Origin: an uncultured Candidatus Melainabacteria bacterium
GTDB taxonomy: Bacteria > Cyanobacteriota > Vampirovibrionia > Gastranaerophilales > Gastranaerophilaceae
Direction of reading: 5' to 3'
DNA length: 64,000 bases
Assembly: GCA_947525005.1 (NCBI GenBank)
Contig: CANNUY010000005.1
Span: 33,879-97,878, forward strand
The translations under genes and the position numbers were made by a program. Shown one piece after another: positions 59,401 through 64,000 of the stretch (position 1 is the stretch's first letter; each line of letters begins with the position of its first letter). The notes beneath the pieces are model-generated. The model saw only the letters and a program-made list of their open reading frames with translations. It was not told the origin of the DNA and did no database searches.

Positions 59401-62400
59401 ATCAAGTATTTAGAAATACAGGATAACAATGCGAGCAAGTCAGTCGGTGACATATTGCGATTAACATTAGAGCAAAATATAACAAATTCTGTAACAAGAA
59501 CTTTTAAATTAGTAAAGGACTTCACTCTTACCAAAGATACTTCTAGTATAAATGTAACTACAGGCAAAATAGATATTATATCTAGTAACACTGATAATTT
59601 ATTGAACTTTAATAATCAAGAGATTGTATTAGGTGATTCAACAGATTTATCACTTTCAGGTATAAACACATCAAATGCCAATTTTAAAATAACCTCAGGT
59701 AATGCAAATTTAACTTTGAAAGGCGTATATTTTAATGGTTCTGTATCATCAAATGTTGAGGGCGCAAAGATAGTTGTAGTTGGAGATAGTAATTCAATTA
59801 CAACCATTGATGGTTCTATAAATGGTGCAACTGTTCAATTAGGTGGGAATGATTCACAAAACGCATTCTCAGGTGTTTTAAAAATAAACGCTGGTGAATT
59901 TGGTGAAAAAACAACGTTTGATTTCAATGTTAGTGGCAATTCATCTGGGTTAGTTGATTTAGCAAATGATAAGATTGAACAGTTTAATTTTAATTCTTTA
60001 AATATAGATTCAACATCAAATACTACATTTAGTTTTGATATTAAGATGAACGAAAATGTTTTTGATACATCTATCAAGCCAATGATAGATGCGATAAATA
60101 ATGGCAGTACCAACTTAGATTTTACAGGTATAAGAAACTTGATATTATCGGATAAGATAAATACAGATAATGGTAGTGGAACATTAAAAATATCTTCTAT
60201 TAATTTAGGATCTTCTTTATCAAGTTTAGTTCGTTATATTGCGAACGGTTTAATTATTGATGAAACCTCTGTAAATCCATCTTTTCAATTCGATGTAGAT
60301 ATACTTCAAGGTAATAATAATTTGACCTTAGATTTGATTGAATCTTTAGCAGGTGTTCAAGAAAAGTACAAGTTTGATATAACACCTGTTGGTGGTGATA
60401 TAGATAATATCAAGGTTGACAAAGTGACTTCGTGGACACAAGATTTTTCTTTTGTTGTCACAGACTGGTATTATAAATTATCGCTAAAAGATAATATGCT
60501 TCATTTTGATATAACTGCTGATATGAATAAGCAAAAACAATTAGAGGCTTTTTATTTTGTAAACAAAGATAAGTCAAATTCGGATAAGGAGTTTAAAGCT
60601 TCAAATGCAGATGAAATTCATCGTATTGACTTAGATTCTATTGATTTGGATTCATCAGGAAAGGTACACCCTAAATCATTAGGTGTTACGAATGGTAATT
60701 TAACCATATCTGGTAAGATTGATTTAGATGGTCAAGGTAATGAAATCCGTTCTACTCTAGATTTTCAAAACAAGTATGGTGGATTAACAATAGCAAAAGA
60801 ACATTTGGTTGAAGTTACTGATGAAGATGATGTTACAACATTTGTTCATAAACCACAAACAATCAAATTTGATTCAGTGCATTTAACAAAGGCTAATGCA
60901 AGTAAAAAAGATGAAGTAAATCTTGGTAATGGTTCATTGTTGAATGTTTTAGCGACAGATGCAACTGTTATAATGAGAGATGTTGTTGTTGATTTAAACA
61001 CTTCTGATGGGCTTGGAGGTGCTGTATATACAAAATCTGATTTAACCATATTTGCAGATAATGCAGATAGTATTTTTGATGGTAACAGACATAATCTTGC
61101 TGAGGGTAATTTAAAAGGGGTTAGTAACGACTTGTATTTTGCAAAAAATTATAACGACTATGGTGAACAAAACCTTTATTTGAATGCAGGAACTGATAAG
61201 ACAGTTGCTTTACGTTCAGGAATAGATTTTGATAAAGATACTAAACTTGTATTGAATGTTAATACTGAGGACGGTTATGACGGAACTGTTTATATAAGAA
61301 ATGATGTAGGTACAGCTCAAAAAAGTTTAGCTAATATTAATTTAAACGGTGGAACTTTTAGTGTTAGCAATGGAAAAGTCGACTCTCCTGAGTTTTCTAC
61401 AATTTACACAGATAATTTAGCAATATTAAAAGATACTTATTATGCTTTCGATATAGATATTGATAGTAATGGACAAGTTAAAAATGACAAGATTATTATT
61501 ACAGATAAACGAATAAATCCTACAGAAATTTTTAATGATGAGGTTTCTTTAGGATATACAGGCTTGATTTTAACAAAAGACTTGATGAATATAAATATAA
61601 AGAGTCCTCTTTCAACAAAAGTTCAAGTTATTGACATGATTGGTGAAACTAAGAATTTTATCAAATTGGCTTATGAAACAGTTGATGAAGATCATCAAAT
61701 TATCACAAAATATTTAGATAATTATAATACGGGCTTAAGATTAAATAATAATTTAGGTGATGGTTATAATTATTATGTAAGATTAGGTTTAAACGGTAAT
61801 CTGATTATATATAATGATAATCCTAACTTGAATAACAACTCAATGGATTTGTTGAATATGATTGATACGTATTCGACAAAAGCATTAACATATAATCTAA
61901 AGGTCGATAAGATTATTTATGATTATGGAAATAGTTCTGTTGATATATTTAATATTGTAGAGCGCCAAAAATCGTTAAAATCAATAAAATTAACTATAAA
62001 CGGGAACACAACTTCTACTATATCAACCCCAACTTCTATAGAGGGTATAACCTTAGAAGGTGTTATAAAACCGAGTGAAAACGGTGTTGTAAAATATTCA
62101 ATCGTACCAAATAAACAACAATTAGTTGGTAAAAATTTCAATATGACAGGTTTTGATGGAGCGATAAGGAACAGAGGTAGTAAAGTTACTTTAAGTTCTG
62201 TTAATTTCTTGAAGAATGAAACAGAGGAAAATGGCTCAAGTATAAAGAATATGATTTATGTATTAGGGAACATTTTTTATAAGGGAACAGTATCATCTAG
62301 TGGTTCGTCAAAAAATTATGCAAAGTTCTACTCAAATATAGCAACTAATAATGGTGGAGCTATTTATAACGAGGGCAATTTAACCTTGAAATATGTTGAG

Positions 62401-64000
62401 TTCGGTGATGACGAAACAACAGGTAATAGAGCATTGAATGGTGGTGCGATTGCTAATATTCAAACCAATCATTATCCAACCACTACAAACATTATAAATT
62501 CAAGATTTGGTTATAATATTGCAGATGAAAAAGGTGGTGCGATTTATACAACAGGCTTGATAAAATCTAGTAAAAATATTTTTGATTCAAATAAAGCAAA
62601 AAATGGTGGAGCAGTATATATAAATGCGGATAATAATAAAAATTCTGCAGTGACCATAACTTCTGATACTTATACAAGTAATAGTGCCGATGAATTTGGT
62701 GGTGCATTGTTTGTGGATAAAGGCTTGGTTAATATAAGTAAATCAAGTTTTGGTACAGCTAAATATGATACTGTGAAAGATGAAAAGATAGAAACAGGCA
62801 ATAGTTCTAAAAAAGGTGGAGCTATTTACATAAAATCGGATAATGATGTATCTTCAAGTATTGATTCTTCAAAAGTATCAATAGTTTCTTCAAAATTTTA
62901 TAATAACAAAGCTGTTGATGGTGGCGCAATTTATAATGATGAAAACTCTAGTTTGAGCTTGAGCAAGAATACTTTTGGTGGTGGCGTTACTACTACAGAA
63001 AAAATAAACGGAAAAAAACAAAAAGTTACAAGATATTATTATAATAAAACAACTGGTAATGGTGGAGCTATTTATAATAAAGGTAATTTGACAGATAGCA
63101 AATCTTCTTATGGCAATAACAAGGCCGAAAACGGTGGAGCTATTTATAATGAAAATAGAATAGTTGGAGTTAAGACTGATAAAAAGGGTAAAAAAATAGA
63201 TATAGCAGGCTTGGTGTCTGTTAAGTTTAATTCTAATACTGCAGTTGAAAACGGTGGAGCTATTTTTAATAATCAAAACGGTTATGTTTGGTCAAATAAA
63301 TCATCATTTATAAACAACTCATCAAAACTAGGTGGAGCTATTTATAATAATAGTGATGCAAAAACGGAAGAAATTGAAATTTCTACAGAAGATGGTGCTG
63401 TAGGATATAAAAATGTAGTTGTAAGTCAAAAAGGTGTTGTTAAATCTGACTATACAACATTCAATCAAAACACTGCAGAAAATGGTGGTGCGATTTACAA
63501 TAAAGGTGATTTAACTTTAAACAAATCTACTTTTACTCAAAATGAAGCTCTGTCTAAAGTTTTGATGAAAGAAGAAGAAGTTACCATTACTGATAGTGAC
63601 GGAAACGAAACTACTGTAACTATTACCAAACCAACAGGGGAAGTTAGAAACTCTTATGGTGGTGCGATTTACAATAACGGATTTAAATACGAAGATAGTG
63701 GATTAGAAAAAGATATATATGCAAACACAGTAATAAATGGTTCTACTTTTGTAGGAAATTATGCTGAATCTGATATATATATGTCAGATGTTTACGGAAA
63801 TTATGAAGCAAAAGGTTATGGTGGAGCAATTTATAATGGTGAATATGGCATAATTAGTATTGACAAATCTGTGTTTGGAAAATCTAATTCAAAAAAAGTT
63901 GTAAATTCAAATTTGGCTAATTTTGGTGGAGCAATATATAATGAAGGCAATTTAACAACCACAGGAACAAGTTTTACGAACAACGTAGCATCAGAAAATG
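56446..64000 (+). CDS. Giant exported Pmp-like repeat protein, probable adhesin/autotransporter (3' end outside window)
   Basis: An open frame of at least 2518 residues that runs past the window end without a stop. A long signal peptide (about 1-38, 'FKKFLKSIILVCLLFMGSFVLA') is followed by beta-helix-type sequence. About twenty GGA(I/V/L) repeats, mostly GGAIYN, occur in two zones: 4 copies at 57235-57490 and about 15 between 62353 and 63930. They are interleaved with F-x-x-N/S/T motifs (for example SFTNN, KFNSN, STFVGN), the pair that marks chlamydial polymorphic membrane proteins. The middle (58000-62000) has other beta repeats. Pmp proteins are adhesins exported by a C-terminal barrel, which is not visible here. 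ATG 56464 is an alternative start. Confidence 0.85.
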   Translation, partial: MIKNKSMRKLISSIIGFKKFLKSIILVCLLFMGSFVLADDVSEQTVVPVLSSVFQSTGNSIYIITLSDSNSYDFYTSTYNLQNGGLVQTFYNVDLNTDGLKKSGNITYSILSQKEEKTIPLQWFNRLLFLGYQISDTVSPVENIIEVSADDTVISQSFTGALSGVINNTKANLSIDSEFVNNYSETGASSINNNDTGVITSITSTFLGNYSLVNGGVLANSGNVTYINSMFLGNYTNQNGVIYNTGTIDRINSDFIGNYAQLNGGAIYNNGTISEINSNFISNSSSNGGAIYNAKNGVITNITSTFVNNFSKGDGGAIYNLGTIGTIRNSSFLANYSSVIGKRGGAIYSESDLNFLADGSTIEFTGNYVLTENGKLDEAIYINDANSVDDITLTFSIKDGGTVVLNDSISGADLINVGIKGVSASNDTFKLFNQINNSAVSFQNVKLDVLNGIVTDYNFVTSSFKDEVLFDFDLSINDSGKLVSDTITTNDSSKGVLTLNKINLVGVDLKTILEKELTVKIIISDSNRISLALSTALENEISKIVGDLNLPSEAVSMMSGNISADANWTDNWGTITNTYGEKYKYLGIAEDNKSFGFIYKYNVNTEDLTDVLVILNKAILKDELGNVLSKSFKTDSSMRYTLTHNLGETQGELTLKGYSYNHSEIDLDGFNGFELISSSVLNLKNLKLLDGTNLMGNSSNLIVAKSHQAVLNLVDAYLDGNIVGSGLNDSRFSINISGEDVTTITGIIKNANVNLTGGRFRFGKDTFADSSVTLKTDEGVIDLADNSINQYNISELISSKSVDYMMDMKLENSIGETLLTSDSLKVGKYSLGGAVKIQNINFIDELASLNLNTAIKNVIPSIGLSSTSTNGLKLATDVVSDEFLSVIESKYSESVDLFNKSTTVLYSDYVGAEGSQNILLELVDNSNNSEIFVSEIYHRIDSFDKFLIDGNYVVNSNDEMYDNVFVTAFYRDVLVNNSGKGLDYIIKYLEIQDNNASKSVGDILRLTLEQNITNSVTRTFKLVKDFTLTKDTSSINVTTGKIDIISSNTDNLLNFNNQEIVLGDSTDLSLSGINTSNANFKITSGNANLTLKGVYFNGSVSSNVEGAKIVVVGDSNSITTIDGSINGATVQLGGNDSQNAFSGVLKINAGEFGEKTTFDFNVSGNSSGLVDLANDKIEQFNFNSLNIDSTSNTTFSFDIKMNENVFDTSIKPMIDAINNGSTNLDFTGIRNLILSDKINTDNGSGTLKISSINLGSSLSSLVRYIANGLIIDETSVNPSFQFDVDILQGNNNLTLDLIESLAGVQEKYKFDITPVGGDIDNIKVDKVTSWTQDFSFVVTDWYYKLSLKDNMLHFDITADMNKQKQLEAFYFVNKDKSNSDKEFKASNADEIHRIDLDSIDLDSSGKVHPKSLGVTNGNLTISGKIDLDGQGNEIRSTLDFQNKYGGLTIAKEHLVEVTDEDDVTTFVHKPQTIKFDSVHLTKANASKKDEVNLGNGSLLNVLATDATVIMRDVVVDLNTSDGLGGAVYTKSDLTIFADNADSIFDGNRHNLAEGNLKGVSNDLYFAKNYNDYGEQNLYLNAGTDKTVALRSGIDFDKDTKLVLNVNTEDGYDGTVYIRNDVGTAQKSLANINLNGGTFSVSNGKVDSPEFSTIYTDNLAILKDTYYAFDIDIDSNGQVKNDKIIITDKRINPTEIFNDEVSLGYTGLILTKDLMNINIKSPLSTKVQVIDMIGETKNFIKLAYETVDEDHQIITKYLDNYNTGLRLNNNLGDGYNYYVRLGLNGNLIIYNDNPNLNNNSMDLLNMIDTYSTKALTYNLKVDKIIYDYGNSSVDIFNIVERQKSLKSIKLTINGNTTSTISTPTSIEGITLEGVIKPSENGVVKYSIVPNKQQLVGKNFNMTGFDGAIRNRGSKVTLSSVNFLKNETEENGSSIKNMIYVLGNIFYKGTVSSSGSSKNYAKFYSNIATNNGGAIYNEGNLTLKYVEFGDDETTGNRALNGGAIANIQTNHYPTTTNIINSRFGYNIADEKGGAIYTTGLIKSSKNIFDSNKAKNGGAVYINADNNKNSAVTITSDTYTSNSADEFGGALFVDKGLVNISKSSFGTAKYDTVKDEKIETGNSSKKGGAIYIKSDNDVSSSIDSSKVSIVSSKFYNNKAVDGGAIYNDENSSLSLSKNTFGGGVTTTEKINGKKQKVTRYYYNKTTGNGGAIYNKGNLTDSKSSYGNNKAENGGAIYNENRIVGVKTDKKGKKIDIAGLVSVKFNSNTAVENGGAIFNNQNGYVWSNKSSFINNSSKLGGAIYNNSDAKTEEIEISTEDGAVGYKNVVVSQKGVVKSDYTTFNQNTAENGGAIYNKGDLTLNKSTFTQNEALSKVLMKEEEVTITDSDGNETTVTITKPTGEVRNSYGGAIYNNGFKYEDSGLEKDIYANTVINGSTFVGNYAESDIYMSDVYGNYEAKGYGGAIYNGEYGIISIDKSVFGKSNSKKVVNSNLANFGGAIYNEGNLTTTGTSFTNNVASEN
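62353..63948 (+). repeat. Near-identical GGTGGAGCTATTTATAA DNA repeats inside the giant gene
   Basis: The 17-base word GGTGGAGCTATTTATAA occurs at 57235, 62353, 63061, 63133 and 63331, with one-base variants at 62815 and 63253 and the synonymous form GGTGGTGCGATTTA at 62533, 63484 and 63658. Such in-frame DNA identity in a repeat region allows recombination that would change repeat number. Confidence 0.7.

Noticed and set aside
57813..63276. Minus-strand frames of 60-130 residues over the giant gene
   Set aside because: All lie opposite a single open plus-strand frame with strong protein repeats; their compositions are Ser/Phe/Ile-rich shadow sequence.
62353..63948. CRISPR array
   Set aside because: The regular short repeats encode GGAIYN in an open reading frame, with irregular spacing and synonymous variants, so they are protein repeats.
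1..64000. Prophage or insertion sequence
   Set aside because: No integrase, transposase, terminase, capsid or terminal-repeat pair was seen; the HTH genes and the toxin-antitoxin pair are the only accessory-type genes.

Overview
The window is AT-rich (roughly two-thirds A+T), gene-dense and purely bacterial. No rRNA, tRNA, CRISPR array, integrase or transposase gene was seen. The best fit is a Gastranaerophilales-type member of the Melainabacteria/Vampirovibrionia, the non-photosynthetic sister class of Cyanobacteria, often found in guts. The case rests on a DUF3326 protein (otherwise mainly cyanobacterial and plastid), YggT, a FliA/WhiG-like sigma factor, a Gram-negative-type envelope gene set, and several proteins that carry a short N-terminal '[I/T/V]-[N/S]-F-K-[A/S]' motif. 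The lineage call is an inference from gene content, not from a search.

Layout. 1-9.9 kb: the 3' part of serA, then serB, a block of dispersed intergenic repeats, a secreted SNase-like nuclease, two small HTH regulators with palindromes, rnhA, fabI, DUF3326, a 573-residue unknown, and a murT-pdxJ-zinc-ribbon operon. 9.9-13.2 kb: four small YtxH/DUF948-like membrane proteins, then a U32 peptidase-family tRNA hydroxylase and YqeG. 13.3-17.1 kb, minus strand: a two-HKD phospholipase D-like protein, an M20 peptidase and an unknown. 17.3-22.2 kb: efp-accB-accC-queD-uppP, an unknown and rubredoxin. 22.3-28.9 kb: an Sfp-type phosphopantetheinyl transferase, a CHAP hydrolase, a SNF2 helicase, a GNAT protein and a HigB/HigA-like toxin-antitoxin pair. 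29-31 kb: mnmA, a small protein with an SSB-like acidic tail, and smpB. 31-41.5 kb: murI and an AMIN amidase, a winged-helix protein, a radical SAM/DUF2344-RNase E/G operon, a candidate structured RNA, and a large coiled-coil membrane protein. 41.6-55.3 kb: gpmI, an RGG/AT-hook protein-rimM-trmD operon, a hybrid kinase, a FliA-like sigma factor, a serine hydrolase, yggT, mtnP, a HELGH protease, a PfkB kinase, a PD-(D/E)XK nuclease and an ECF sigma/anti-sigma pair. 55.3-64 kb: a structured 1.1-kb region holding a 49-residue ORF with a strong ribosome site, then a giant exported protein (at least 2518 residues) with about twenty GGA(I/V/L) repeats, resembling chlamydial Pmp adhesins, that runs off the end of the window.

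Functional themes are envelope building and remodelling (murT, murI, uppP, AMIN amidase, CHAP hydrolase, serine hydrolase, Pmp-like adhesin), fatty-acid synthesis (accB, accC, fabI, Sfp-type transferase), translation quality and tRNA/rRNA modification (efp, smpB, mnmA, trmD, rimM, trhP, queD), and RNA turnover (RNase E/G, RGG-rich protein).

The observations most worth following are the Pmp-like giant protein and its unusual upstream region, the shared N-terminal F-K motif on otherwise unrelated proteins, a group of apparently leaderless genes with a fixed 6-7 nt spacing between the -10 box and ATG, the two-hairpin RNA candidate after the RNase E/G operon, and the RGG/AT-hook protein with a duplicated domain.
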